NCBI GenBank assembly: GCA_963662155.1
Contig: OY759272.1
Coordinates: 48,774,566-48,838,565 of the forward strand
Source: Lamellibrachia columna
Taxonomy: Eukaryota > Annelida > Polychaeta > Sabellida > Siboglinidae
Direction: 5' to 3'
Length of the DNA stretch: 64,000 bases
The position numbers and the translations under genes are program-made. The number at the start of each line of letters is the position of its first letter. Within the stretch, counting starts at the first letter, position 1. Shown piece after piece: positions 35,824 through 46,975 of the stretch. Below the pieces are notes generated by a model. It saw nothing but the letters and a program-made list of their open reading frames with translations. It was not told where the DNA came from and did no database searches.

Positions 35824-36269
35824 GACTAAAATAATATTCATTTCCTTGGTTACTAATGGAAAAGATTATCATAGTCTAAGAGAATTCCACCACAAAGTTA
35901 TTTTCACATTTTAATTAATGCATGTTTCATGAAAAGTACAATGTTTGTGAAGGGTTTCAACAAGTTGAAACCACACACATAAATATGAATTAAAATCATC
36001 TTGTTACTGCCATACTTGGGGTAGATTGTAATTTGTGGGTTTTTTAAAGTAATTGTTGGAAATATAATTGCTATTCAATTATTTTTCAGTTGTAACATAT
36101 TCCATATATCATTTGTTTGCCATTATATGCAGACATAAAATAAAGCTGCTTTAAAATATGTTACTTTGGACGTTGAGTATGTCTGGTTGCTCTGTTCGCA
36201 TAATTATTGTTATTTCGACATGGAATTGTTATTTTTTAGGTTTTATTTTGTGTATAATTAGAATTGATG

Positions 36270-38070
36270 TAATGTAATTGACACGACGTCTGGTGACTGA
36301 CTGTTTGTTGTCACTGCAGTCACATTGTAATTGACACGACGTCTGGTGACTGGCTGTTTGTTGTCATTGCAGCCACATTGTGCGCAAGTCGATAGCGCGA
36401 GTGTAATGTAATTGACACGACGTCTGGTGACTGACTGTTTGTTGTCACTGCAGTCACATTGTAATTGACACGACGTCTGATGACTGGCTGTTTGTTGTCA
36501 CTGCAGTCACATTGTGCGCAAGTCGATAGCGCGAGTGTAATGTAATTGACACGACGTCTGGTGACTGACTGTTTGTTGTCACTGCAGTCACATTGTAATT
36601 GACACGACGTCTGGTGACTGGCTGTTTGTTGTCATTGCAGCCACATTGTAATTGACACGACGTCTGGTGACTGGCTGTTTGTTGTCATTGCAGTCACATT
36701 GTGCGCAAGTCGATAGCGCGAGTGTAATGTAATTGACACGACGTCTGGTGACTGACTGTTTGTTGTCATTGCAGTCACATTGTGCGCAAGTCGATAGCGC
36801 GAGTGTAATGTAATTGACACGACGTCTGATGACTGACTGTTTGTTGTCATTGCAGTCACATTGTGCGCAAGTCGATAGCGCGAGTGTAATGTAATTGACA
36901 CGACGTCTGATGACTGACTGTTTGTTGTCACTGCAGTCACATTGTGCGCAAGTCGATAGCGCGAGTGTAATGTAATTGACACGACGTCTGGTGACTGGCT
37001 GTTTGTTGTCATTGCAGTCACATTGTGCGCAAGTCGATAGCGCGAGTGTAATGTAATTGACACGACGTCTGGTGACTGACTGTTTGTTGTCACTGCAGTC
37101 ACATTGTGCGCAAGTCGATAGCGCGAGTGTAATGTAATTGACACGACGTCTGATGACTGACTGTTTGTTGTCATTGCAGCCACATTGTGCGCAAGTCGAT
37201 AGCGCGAGTGTAATGTAATTGACACGACGTCTGATGACTGGCTGTTTGTTGCAATTGCAGTCACATTGTGCGCAAGTCGATAGCGCGAGTGTAATGTAAT
37301 TGACACGACGTCTGGTGACTGACTGTTTGTTGTCACTGCAGTCACATTGTGCGCAAGTCGATAGCGCGAGTGTAATGTAATTGACACGACGTCTGATGAC
37401 TGACTGTTTGTTGTCACTGCAGTCACATTGTGCGCAAGTCGATAGCGCGAGTGTAATGTAATTGACACGACGTCTGATGACTGACTGTTTGTTGTCACTG
37501 CAGTCACATTGTGCGCAAGTCGATAGCGCGAGTGTAATGTAATTGACACGACGTCTGGTGACTGGCTGTTTGTTGTCATTGCAGTCACATTGTGCGCAAG
37601 TCGATAGCGCGAGTGTAATGTAATTGACACGACGTCTGGTGACTGACTGTTTGTTGTCACTGCAGTCACATTGTGCGCAAGTCGATAGCGCGAGTGTAAT
37701 GTAATTGACACGACGTCTGGTGACTGACTGTTTGTTGTCATTGCAGTCACATTGTGCGCAAGTCGATAGCGCGAGTGTAATGTAATTGACACGACGTCTG
37801 GTGACTGACTGTTTGTTGTCACTGCAGTCACATTGTGCGCAAGTCGATAGCGCGAGTGTAATGTAATTGACACGACGTCTGGTGACTGACTGTTTGTTGT
37901 CACTGCAGTCACATTGTGCGCAAGTCGATAGCGCGAGTGTAATGTAATTGACACGACGTCTGGTGACTGGCTGTTTGTTGTCATTGCAGTCACATTGTGC
38001 GCAAGTCGATAGCGCGAGTGTAATGTAATTGACACGACGTCTGGTGACTGACTGTTTGTTGTCATTGCAG
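36270..38070 (+). repeat. RPL35: 81-bp tandem array of the RPL35 intron 3/exon 4 boundary
   Basis: The unit is taatgtaattgacacgac plus gtctggtgactgactgtttgttgtcattgcag plus tcacattgtgcgcaagtc and gatagcgcgagtg. Each unit copies the 3' splice site and the first 32 bases of exon 4. I count about 19 full units and four shorter ones (lacking the gcgcaagtcgatag part, 36270-36690) before the true acceptor at 38069-38070. Single-base differences (ggtgac/gatgac, tcactgcag/tcattgcag, agtcac/agccac) are scattered between copies. The antisense open frame of 560 codons is an artefact of the 81-bp period. Confidence 0.97.
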
Positions 38071-38302
38071 TCACATTGTGCGCAAGTCGATAGCGCGAGT
38101 GCTCACCGTCATCAACCAGACACAGAAGGAGAACTTGAGGAAGTTCTACCGAGACAAGAAATACAAGCCGAAGGATCTGCGCGCCAAGAAGACTCGGGCC
38201 ATGCGACGTGCACTCACCAAGTATGAGTTGTCTCTCAAGACAAAGAAAGCACAGAGGAAACAACGGCTCTACCCGATGCGGAAGTACGCTGTTAAGGCGT
38301 GA
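38071..38302 (+). CDS. RPL35: RPL35, terminal coding exon 4
   Basis: Acceptor tgtcattgcag|TCACATTG; it completes the Ile codon AT|T and reads [18 protein letters not shown] then [18 protein letters not shown] ... [12 protein letters not shown], stop TGA (38300-38302). This is the conserved C-terminal two thirds of uL29. The true exon differs from the upstream decoys right after gcgcgagtg: here ctcaccgtc follows, in the decoys taatgtaat. Confidence 0.98.
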
Positions 38303-38330
38303 GCACCGACACAATATCAGTTACATGGTA

Positions 38331-38336
38331 AATAAA
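38331..38336 (+). terminator. RPL35: RPL35 poly(A) signal
   Basis: AATAAA 28 nt after the stop codon, with a GT-rich stretch (gttgttgtgcttg) about 20 nt further on. Very short 3' UTRs are usual for ribosomal protein genes. Confidence 0.8.
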
Positions 38337-38359
38337 TAATTCTAAAACAACGTTGTTGT

Positions 38360-39050
38360 GCTTGTTATTTTTATATCATACCTGTTTCTGTGTCTAGGTT
38401 CGTTACAGTAGAATGGATTATCTACAAATTATGTAGTAAAAACTGTGGGGAAAACGCCCGATACACGGCCGGGCCTGGGTCTACATTTTGTGGCCTATTG
38501 TGAACAAAATTAAACACTGATTGGACTGGGCCTGGACTGAATCAAAAGAAGCAGGTCATTTTGTTATAGATGTAAGCACAGCGCCATATCAACTGACCTT
38601 TTAGATTTGGTGAAACATTAAACCTGTTTGCATTCCACTAAAGTCTTCCTGTCTCAAACATTCCATTCAAATCTTACTGTCTCAAACAAAGGGAATTGGT
38701 CAATATGTAAATAAACATTGTCCAATGAGATAAGGGCCGAGTGATCTGGTTTTATATATTTAATAAAAACGATACGTATATAATTATATTATGAATACAG
38801 ATTATTTGTGTTTATTTTTATTATGAGCTTACCCGTCTTTGGCCTGCGGGTATGGGCCCGAAAACTGAATGCTAATTTGCGGGCCTGTGCCAGGATGGGC
38901 TTGAGGTATTTTTGCGGGCCGGGTCTAATTGCTTAGCCTAACATTCTAGGCCCGTGTACGGCACTAACCCATACGCAGTAATGCTAGTGGTGACAGCTAA
39001 ATCTATAATGCCACTCCAGACGCACTGACAGTGAATTTGATTCGTACAAT
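38360..39050. other. Intergenic, GGGCC-rich inverted pieces
   Basis: No gene seen. GC-rich pieces (ccgatacacggccgggcc near 38458 and, inverted, near 38960) suggest a decayed TIR element of about 0.5 kb, but the match is too weak to call. Confidence 0.3.
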
Positions 39051-39056
39051 GTCATC

Positions 39057-39230
39057 TTGATACAGTTTATCAATGGTTTGACTCGCAATCTCTGGGATGA
39101 ACTCCCAGAGGAAATTGTTACGATCAGAAAGAAAGAACATTTCAAGAAAAGGCGACGCCTTCCTTCGTACCTTGGTCGACGTCCGCCCCCCAGTGAAGAA
39201 GCTCAGCCAAGGAAGAAGCTCACAGGAAAC
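39057..39230 (+). pseudogene. Possible LINE protein C-terminal fragment
   Basis: The frame reads FINGLTRNLWDELPEEI then VTIRKKEHFKKR. The pattern F-x-x-x-x-x-x-x-W-x-x-L-P-x-x-[IV] followed by x-F-K is the usual C-terminal tail after the reverse transcriptase of CR1/Jockey-type LINEs, and the intact LINE here has FSQRTINEWNKLS...MFKNK. Only this short match is visible, so the call is tentative. Confidence 0.35.
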
Positions 39231-39369
39231 AGTGGGATGAAATTATCAGAAGCCTGCAACTATGCCAGTTGCGTACATTATGCGGTGGCACCCTCTCCTG
39301 TACGCAACCACTGTTGCTCCGCTTCCTTGCGTGCGTATTTTTTAGAAAACCCCGAACGCCTTTAGAGAG

Positions 39370-40065
39370 ATCACCCAAGTGACTGAGATAAAGTTGCCTG
39401 ATTGCTGAGGCTGGTTAGAGGTGCAGTTTCGACACAAACGGACCCGCAGATGGTATGTAGCAGTAGGACATTTACTAGATCCATCAAGTTATGACCAACT
39501 TTGTAAGCGTTACACATACTGTTCAAACATCATAGACGTAAAGCTATATTATTGACGCTACACGAAACGATACAAAATACTTGCACCAATTATATAAATA
39601 GTATGATATAAACCAGACAATAATGAGCCATCACATGTTTCGTATAAGAAATGCACCACACCACCAGGTCACAGGATGAGATGTTACCGTTAATAATCAT
39701 AATAGTAGATTCAAGTTACATAATTGCACATTTTGGTGTAAAATGCAAACACCTCAAGGGGGTCCATTAGTTAAATAACACATGTATAAAATAGGCATGC
39801 TGTTTAGTGTTAGTTCAAACCACCGCCCAATAAGTGAAGTGGGACTTCAGATAACGCACATGTTGCGAATCAAATGACTCATGTTTTATACCGAAACATA
39901 ATCACGATACTCCATGTATGCAATACTGCGCTGAATACATGGACGGAGACAGGCCTCAGGCGATTGGCCCTAGCTGCGATGAATTCGCCGGATTCGCCAT
40001 ATTAGTTTGCTCGTGACAATTCGTGTGTATTATAAAACAGGTTTAGGTATAAACTAGCGCGGTAT
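39370..40065. other. Intergenic, nothing recognised
   Basis: AT-rich sequence with no long open frame, repeat or RNA motif that I can support. Confidence 0.6.
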
Positions 40066-40069
40066 CCCA

Positions 40070-40190
40070 TCCTTGGGAATGATCAAAGCGCTTTACGCTT
40101 CACCTCCTGGCAGACCTGTTCATTCCAACGCCAACTCGACTTCTCTGGGAAACAATTACTGCGGGAAGACTATTCCTTCACATGCCTATA
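40070..40190 (-). repeat. Dispersed repeat fragment matching the seed of the 31-bp array
   Basis: gcttcacctcctggcaga, cctgttcattc and acttctctgggaaacaa occur here in the same order as in the reverse complement of 3227-3290. The preceding caaagcgctttac is typical of the ends of invertebrate short repeats. Confidence 0.6.
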
Positions 40191-40267
40191 AATACTTGCT
40201 ATATGTTGTTCCTCTGTTTATAGACAGACACTCATTTATACCTGAACTAAAGCAACGTGGAGTAAAT

Positions 40268-41502
40268 TGCCCAAACTTGGAAACGGGAGTCCGGTGTTCT
40301 TAGAACTTGGAAACGGGAGTCTGGTGTTCTTAGAACTTGGCAACGGGAGTCTGGTGTTCTTAAAACTTGGCAACGGGAGTCTGGTGTTCTTAAAACTTGG
40401 CAACGGGAGTCTGGTGTTCTTAAAACTTGGCAACGGGAGTCTGGTGTTCTTAAAACTTGGCAACGGGAGTCCGGTGTTCTTAAAACTTGGCAACGGGAGT
40501 CTGGTGTTCTTAAAACTTGGCAACGGGAGTCTGGTGTTCTTAAAACTTGGCAACGGGAGTCTGGTGTTCTTAAAACTTGGCAACGGGAGTCTGGTGTTCT
40601 TAAAACTTGGCAACGGGAGTCTGGTGTTCTTAAAACTTGGCAACGGGAGTCTGGTGTTCTTAAAACTTGGCAACGGGAGTCCGGTGTTCTTAAAACTTGG
40701 CAACGGGAGTCTGGTGTTCTTAAAACTTGGCAACGGGAGTCTGGTGTTCTTAAAACTTGGCAACGGGAGTCTGGTGTTCTTAAAACTTGGCAACGGGAGT
40801 CTGGTGTTCTTAAAACTTGGCAACGGGAGTCCGGTGTTCTTAGAACTTGGAAACGGGAGTCTGGTGTTCTTAGAACTTGGCAACGGGAGTCCGGTGTTCT
40901 TAAAACTTGGCAACGGGAGTCTGGTGTTCTTAAAACTTGGCAACGGGAGTCCGGTGTTCTTAGAACTTGGAAACGGGGGTCTGGTGTTCTTAAAACTTGG
41001 CAACGGGAGTCCTGTGTTCTTGAAACTTGAAAACGGGAGTCCGGTGTTCTTAGAACTTGGAAACGGGAGTCTGGTGTTCTTAGAACTTGGAAACGGGAGT
41101 CCGGTGTTCTTAAAACTTGGAAACGGGGGTCCTGTGTTCTTGAAACTTGGAAACGGGAGTCTGGTGTTCTTAGAACTTGGAAACGGGAGTCCTGTGTTCT
41201 TGCAACTTGAAAACGGGAGTCCGGTGTTCTTAGAACTTGGAAACGGGAGTCTGGTGTTCTTAGAACTTGGAAACGGGAGTCTGGTGTTCTTAGAACTTGG
41301 AAACGGGAGTCTGGTGTTCTTAGAACTTGGAAACGGGAGTCCGGTGTTCTTAGAACTTGGAAACGGTAATCTGGTGTTCTTAGAACTTAACAACGGGAGT
41401 CCTGTGTTCTTAAAACTTGGAAACAGGAGTCCTGTGTTCTTAAAACTTGGAAACGGGAGTCTGGTGTTCATAAAACTTGGAAACGGGAGTCCTGTGTTCT
41501 TA
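40268..41502. repeat. 30-bp minisatellite, 41 copies
   Basis: The unit cttggcaacgggagtctg plus gtgttcttaaaa, with caac/aaac, tctgg/tccgg and taaa/taga variants. The right third is more diverse than the left. The 30-bp period leaves open frames on both strands (411 and 467 codons), which I reject as genes. Confidence 0.97.
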
Positions 41503-41521
41503 CGAAACTGCTACCGCATAA

Positions 41522-44500
41522 TAGGGGAGACCGGGGCTAGTTGTATACAGGGGCAAGTTTTTATAGATGCGTTTTACGCAACCATAGCACACTTCACTTA
41601 TGGAGTCACCATTGACAGTAGTTGGCTGGAAGTCCACCAGCAGACACACTGTCCAAAAATCTGGAGTTAAGAAGACGAAATTAACGAGGTGTTGACAAAA
41701 TGACTTTTTTCCTAAAACTTTGTTTGGTATATCAACCGTTTTTTATGTTTCGTGAATGAAACTTGAAACATGTCTACTATATAGTATAAGGGGTTATGCC
41801 AAGTAGAAGTTAAACCGAAATTCAGGATTTGTTATCGTCCACGTGCGTTCAACGGCAAAAAATGTATTGGGACAAGTTGTTACAATTGTATTGGGGCAAG
41901 TTGTTACAATTGTATTGGGACAAGTTGTTACAATTGTATTGGGGCAAGTTGTTACAATTGTATTGGGGCAAGTTGTTACAATTGTATTGGGGCAAGTTGT
42001 TACAATTGTATTGGGGAAAGTTGTTACAATTTTATTGGGGCAAGTTGTTACAATTGTATTGGGACAAGTTGTTACAATTGTATTGGGACAAGTTGTTACA
42101 ATTGTATTGGGACAAGTTGTTACAATTGTATTGGGACAAGTTGTTACAATTGTATCGGGACAAGTTGTTACAATTGTATTGGGGCAAGTTGTTACAATTG
42201 TATTGGGGCAAGTTGTTACAATTGTATTGGGGCAAGTTGTTACAATTGTATTGGGACAAGTTGTTACAATTGTATTGGGGCAAGTTGTTACAATTGTATT
42301 GGGACAAGTTGTTACAATTGTATTGGGACAAGTTGTTACAATTGTATTGGGGCAAGTTGTTACAATTGTATTGGGGAAAGTTGTTACAATTTTATTGGGG
42401 CAAGTTGTTACAATTGTATTGGGACAAGTTGTTACAATTGTATTGGGACAAGTTGTTACAATTGTATTGGGACAAGTTGTTACAATTGTATTGGGACAAG
42501 TTGTTACAATTGTATCGGGACAAGTTGTTACAATTGTATTGGGGCAAGTTGTTACAATTGTATTGGGGCAAGTTGTTACAATTGTATTGGGGCAAGTTGT
42601 TACAATTGTATTGGGGCAAGTTGTTACAATTGTATTGGGACAAGTTGTTACAATTGTATTGGGGCAAGTTGTTACAATTGTATTGGGACAAGTTGTTACA
42701 ATTGTATTGGGACAAGTTGTTACAATTGTATTGGGGCAAGTTGTTACAATTGTATTGGGGAAAGTTGTTACAATTTTATTGGGGCAAGTTGTTACAATTG
42801 TATTGGGACAAGTTGTTACAATTGTATCGGGACAAGTTGTTACAATTGTATCGGGACAAGTTGTTACAATTGTATTGGGGCAAGTTGTTACAATTGTATT
42901 GGGGCCAGTTGTTACAATTGTATTGGGGCAAGTTGTTACAATTGTATTGGGACAAGTTGTTACAATTGTATTGGGGCAAGTTGTTACAATTGTATTGGGG
43001 CAAGTTGTTACAATTGTATTGGGACAAGTTGTTACAATTGTATTGGGGCAAGTTGTTACAATTGTATTGGGACAAGTTGTTACAATTGTATCGGGGCAAG
43101 TTGTTACAATTGTATTGGGGCAAGTTGTTACAATTGTATTGGGGCAAGTTGTTACAATTGTATTGGGGCAAGTTGTTACAATTGTATTGGGGCAAGTTGT
43201 TACAATTGTATTGGGGCAAGTTGTTACAATTGTATTGGGGAAAGTTGTTACAATTTTATTGGGGCAAGTTGTTACAATTGTATTGGGACAAGTTGTTACA
43301 ATTGTATTGGGACAAGTTGTTACAATTGTATCGGGACAAGTTGTTACAATTGTATTGGGGCAAGTTGTTACAATTGTATTGGGGCAAGTTGTTACAATTG
43401 TATTGGGGCAAGTTGTTACAATTGTATTGGGACAAGTTGTTACAATTGTATTGGGGCAAGTTGTTACAATTGTATTGGGGCAAGTTGTTACAATTGTATT
43501 GGGACAAGTTGTTACAATTGTATTGGGACAAGTTGTTACAATTGTATCGGGGCAAGTTGTTACAATTGTATTGGGGCAAGTTGTTACAATTGTATTGGGG
43601 CAAGTTGTTACAACGCTGGGGCAGCTCGTACCGATGACTCAGCCAGCGAGTTGTGTACTGACAATGACTGAAGGAACAACATTTATCAAACCACGACCTG
43701 TGAACGCTTTATTTCACTTGTGAAGCCTAGCATACTGGTTTATAACCAGTAATGTAAACAAAAGTAACACATGTTTCAGACGGGAGGGTTACAAAAAAAA
43801 AAAGGTCTCTCGATAAGCCAATGGCTTATTGTCCACTCGCCGTTTTGGATGACAATCTTATTCAATCTTGGATTTTTTATGGCACAGTCCTGTTTCAGCA
43901 ATTAATAAATCTTGCACGATTTTGTATGTTCGAACGTGAGTGCGTACGTGTGTGTGTCATGTGAGTGCGTACGTGTGTGTGTCATGTGAGTGCGCGTGTG
44001 TGTATCATTCAATCAAGTAGAAGTCACATTACATATATAGTGCCAGTCACTATTTCATACTCCATTCAATAATTTTCATTCCATTCACTTTGTTACGTAA
44101 GAATTATTATGTAAGAATCCCTGGAATGAGTCTCCTTTGGTAACTAAAATGCAACACTTATTACACGAAGCTGTGAACACCGATATTGTTATGTACACAG
44201 TGTATCAGATGTATATGTGTGTATAATAAAATTAAAGTAATATCAGTAACATGTACATGTGACACTTGCTTTGCGATCCACACGTTCATTGCTGTAACAA
44301 TGTGCCCCGTATGATGTAACAACTTGCCCCACTTACGGGGCTAGTTGTTACAGTCGACCACGTCTGCGAAACTTCACATATCTATATAACTACAATATGG
44401 AATATTGATTAAAGGTATGGCACATTTTGAATTGAATTACGAATAATACATTTAATGTATGCGTTGACAGAAATAATACATATAACATACTTATAATAAA

Positions 44501-44548
44501 AAATTGACTTTAACTGAACATTGTAACAACTGGCCCCGGCCTCCCCTA
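41522..44548 (+). mobile_element. TIR transposon (GGGGAG termini), copy 1, swollen by a 24-bp array
   Basis: The left end TAGGGGAGACCGGGGCTAG and the reverse of the right end, TAGGGGAGGCCGGGGCCAG, match at 17 of 19 bases. The flanks are TA on each side, so a TA duplication is possible. A second copy lies inverted at 46976-48413, collinear over about 1.2 kb (shared caagtagaagttaaac, gtaccgatgactcagcc, cgctttatttcacttgtga, gtgagtgcgtac, gcgatccacacgttcatt). No transposase is visible; it is a non-autonomous element. A LINE 3'-end piece (ctctcgataagccaatgg, about 43806) is shared by both copies, so it was acquired before they spread. Confidence 0.8.
41866..43611. repeat. 24-bp minisatellite, about 73 copies, inside the TIR transposon
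   Basis: The unit ttgttacaattgtattgg plus ggcaag, with variants ggga/gggg, tatcggg and ggaaag...tttta. The marker ggaaagttgttacaatttt occurs near 42014, 42374, 42758 and 43238, showing block duplications of 360-480 bp. The sister transposon copy has only one to two units at the same place (about 48125-48175). Confidence 0.97.
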
Positions 44549-44599
44549 ATGTTGTGTGAGCTTTGAACAACCACACAAGAACGTGACATGGCTACCAAG

Positions 44600-44888
44600 A
44601 CACTACCCACCGCGTTGCCCGGTGCTACAAACCGCGCTGCCCGGTGCTACCAACCGCGCTGCCCGGTGCTACCCACCGCGCTGCCCGGTTCTACCCACCG
44701 CGCTGCCCGGTTCTACCCACCGCGCTGCCCGGTTCTACCCACCGCGCTGCCCGGTTCTACCCACCGCGCTGCCCGGTTCTACCCACCGCGCTGCCCGGTT
44801 CTACCCACCGCGCTGCCCGGAGCTACCCACCGCGCTGCCCGGTGCTACCCACCGCGCTGCCCGGTGCTACCCACCGCGCTGCCCCGTG
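44600..44888. repeat. 22-bp GC-rich tandem repeat, about 13 copies
   Basis: The unit accgcgctgcccggttct plus accc, with ttct/tgct variants. It lies downstream of the GPCR 3' end. Three frames are open; I do not regard them as genes. Confidence 0.95.
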
Positions 44889-44984
44889 CGCTCGTACTTC
44901 TCGTGAAACGGCGTGACAGCCACAGTAGCGTCAATGTACATTAATACAAGTTTCACTCGTTAAGTGGCGCCATTTCTGCTGGGA

Positions 44985-44990
44985 TTTATT
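44985..44990 (-). terminator. Candidate GPCR poly(A) signal
   Basis: TTTATT on the + strand is AATAAA on the GPCR strand, about 220 nt after its stop. Confidence 0.5.
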
Positions 44991-45212
44991 GTCCCGCGAA
45001 ATGTAGTGACGGCCGATACGTAATGCTATACGTTTTTTGGACTTACATCACCACCCCTAATAACGGTAACGTAACTAACTTTAATAACACTATTGTTATT
45101 ATTTCAATGGACGCAATTAACCCACGAATGCGCCTTCAATCAATGTTCGTTACTGTCACCAGCTCTAACATTCTCTGACTCACTATCGCTACATTGACTA
45201 TGTAGTTTGGTC

Positions 45213-46355
45213 TCATCTAATCAACGCCAACACCGCCTTCTTAAAGGCGTCGAGTTTTGCGATGTAGATAAGTGGATTGATGCAACAGTTGACGAACACC
45301 AAAAGAGTCGTAACTTGGTATACGTTGCCGAATGTAGAAACGATTCCGAAGGCATACATGATCATGAATATCTTTTGAGGAGTCCAGCAGAGAAAGAAGC
45401 ACGCTGTGACAACCGCAAACGTATTGATTACGTTCTTTCTCGTTCTGTCGTTTTGTTTCTGTCTGACATTGTCCAGCAGGTTCTGAGGCGTGTACAACCC
45501 GGGCGGTGGCAAGAAATGTGATGTTTTTACTGCAGCCGAAGTTGACGGCAAGACATCCATATTTCTGTTCGCGTTCGGAGTCACGCAGCTGGGGCCAGGC
45601 GCAGTCGTGTTAGTGCCGTAGCTGTGAGCAACGCGCGTGCTCAGAATGACCAGGATTCGAGAGTAGCACACACAGTGCACGACGAACGGCAGCAGCCAAC
45701 TGACGAAGATCCGCAGTAGGCCCACCGCGCTCGCAGCCTCGCGAGACGGCCAGAAATACGAAGGTGAACAAAAACATATGCCGTGGTCGACTCGGCTTGT
45801 AGGAACCATGAGCAATGTTACGTAGGACACACCAAACAACCATATGACAATCATTGACACACGCGACTTGGTGTCTGTGAATGACGTCTTGTGCCAGAGC
45901 GGATGTGCTACGGCCATGTAGCGCTCTATGGAGATGGCGACCAGGTTGTAGGTTGACGACGCCATCAGTCCCCACAACGGCACCTGCGATAGCCACAGTT
46001 TGCAGTAGATCTGTGCGGTAAAGGGCTCCATGGCGGGCAGGAGGTCGGCCCGCAGGAGCGACATCGGGACGAGCACGGCCGACGTGAGACCGTCGATGAA
46101 GCTCTGGTTGATAATGTACACCGACTTCACCTGTAGGAACAGTTTCTTTTGCTTGCGGACGACAATGACGACCAGCAAATTGCCAATGACACCCATAATA
46201 CCGATGACAACTTTGACAGCAGTTATAATCGGCGAGTAATCGTAAATCACACCCAGATATTGACTTGTTCTGTTCGACACAATTTCTCCGATGTCTGTCT
46301 CGTTCTCGGTAGCGTTGGGTTCCATTTCGTCAAGGACAAAGATAGAAACGTCCAT
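45213..46355 (-). CDS. Class A (rhodopsin-like) G-protein-coupled receptor, single exon
   Basis: A 380-residue integral membrane receptor, probably for a peptide or amine; ligand unknown. I chose the ATG at 46353-46355. The frame stays open 14 codons upstream but with no ATG, and a second Met lies ten residues in. The N-terminus has three N-glycosylation sites (NAT, NET, NRT). Seven hydrophobic segments follow: TM1 with GNLLVV, TM2 with an Asp (QSFIDGL), TM3 ending in ERY (a DRY variant), TM4 with a Trp, ECL2 Cys in GICFCS, TM5 with Pro, TM6 FFLCWTP (CWxP motif), TM7 NCCINPLIY (NPxxY). Intracellular loop 3 has about 70 residues, rich in Ser/Pro. Single-exon receptors of this kind are greatly expanded in invertebrate deuterostomes. 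I cannot place it in a subfamily. Confidence 0.92.
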   Translation of the reverse strand: MDVSIFVLDEMEPNATENETDIGEIVSNRTSQYLGVIYDYSPIITAVKVVIGIMGVIGNLLVVIVVRKQKKLFLQVKSVYIINQSFIDGLTSAVLVPMSLLRADLLPAMEPFTAQIYCKLWLSQVPLWGLMASSTYNLVAISIERYMAVAHPLWHKTSFTDTKSRVSMIVIWLFGVSYVTLLMVPTSRVDHGICFCSPSYFWPSREAASAVGLLRIFVSWLLPFVVHCVCYSRILVILSTRVAHSYGTNTTAPGPSCVTPNANRNMDVLPSTSAAVKTSHFLPPPGLYTPQNLLDNVRQKQNDRTRKNVINTFAVVTACFFLCWTPQKIFMIMYAFGIVSTFGNVYQVTTLLVFVNCCINPLIYIAKLDAFKKAVLALIR

Positions 46356-46448
46356 GGGTCGGTGATTTGTAGAGACGCTTTCTATCAGCCGATCCACTTC
46401 GTGTAAGATGTGTTTAAAGACCCGGTTAATAACCTACGATCTCACCAA

Positions 46449-46672
46449 CTGCTGGAACCATCACCTAGTTCGGTTCAGTGACAGTGGTGTTGTTGCTGGA
46501 ACCATCACCTAGTTCGGTTGGTTCAGTGAGAGTGGTGTTGTTGCTGGAACCATCACCTAGTTCCGTTCAGTGAGAGTGGTATTGTTGCTGGAACCATCAC
46601 CTAGTTCGGTTCAGTGACAGTGGTGTTGTTGCTGGAACCATCACCTAGTTCGGTTCAGTGACAGTGGTAATG
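46449..46672. repeat. 44-bp tandem repeat, about 5 copies, upstream of the GPCR
   Basis: The unit aaccatcacctagttcgg plus ttcagtgacagtggtgttgttgctgg, starting about 95 bp before the GPCR start codon; it therefore lies in its 5' UTR or proximal promoter. Confidence 0.93.
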
Positions 46673-46975
46673 TGCGTCGCGTCTTCACAGCGGCGATTAC
46701 CAGTGTCCGACTCCAGCCCAAAGAGAACGTGCGTGTGGTATAACTTACCATCGATTGGCTCAACTGTTTGGCCAATCACATTGTGTTTAAACGATGAGTG
46801 ACATTCATATTTGGGGGACAGCACACGCGCGTGAGTAGAGCGAATTTGAACACACTGACAGTTGCGCTCAAGCATGACCCATGCACATGCATAAAATGTG
46901 CGTGCACATAAACATTAGAATATTTGTCGTTAAAGTTTCGCCTCTATAACATCAACAGGTGGCTGCTTTGACGAA
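46673..46975. other. Upstream region of the GPCR, nothing specific
   Basis: Contains ccaat-type sequence (ggccaatcacattg near 46770) and no coding signal. It may hold the receptor's promoter on the minus strand. Confidence 0.35.

Larger units (their letters stand above)
35305..36012. repeat. About 355-bp direct duplication carrying SNORD38-like copies 3 and 4
   Basis: Segments 35305-35660 and 35666-36012 are nearly identical (shared start caatacaagtatatgcc, shared end aaaatcatcttg); each holds one SNORD38-like RNA. The first has an extra cttgt-type short repeat before the snoRNA. Confidence 0.9.

Noticed and set aside
36632..38314. 560-codon antisense frame over RPL35
   Set aside because: Follows from the 81-bp period (27 codons) and overlaps the true RPL35 exon 4 on the other strand.
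38446..38970. GC-rich TIR element
   Set aside because: The two ends share only broken GGGCC-type matches and no target duplication could be found.
40236..41670. 411- and 467-codon frames on opposite strands
   Set aside because: Product of the 30-bp minisatellite; no unique sequence apart from short flanks.
41829..43723. 602- and 626-codon frames and several antisense frames
   Set aside because: All lie in the 24-bp array within the TIR transposon.
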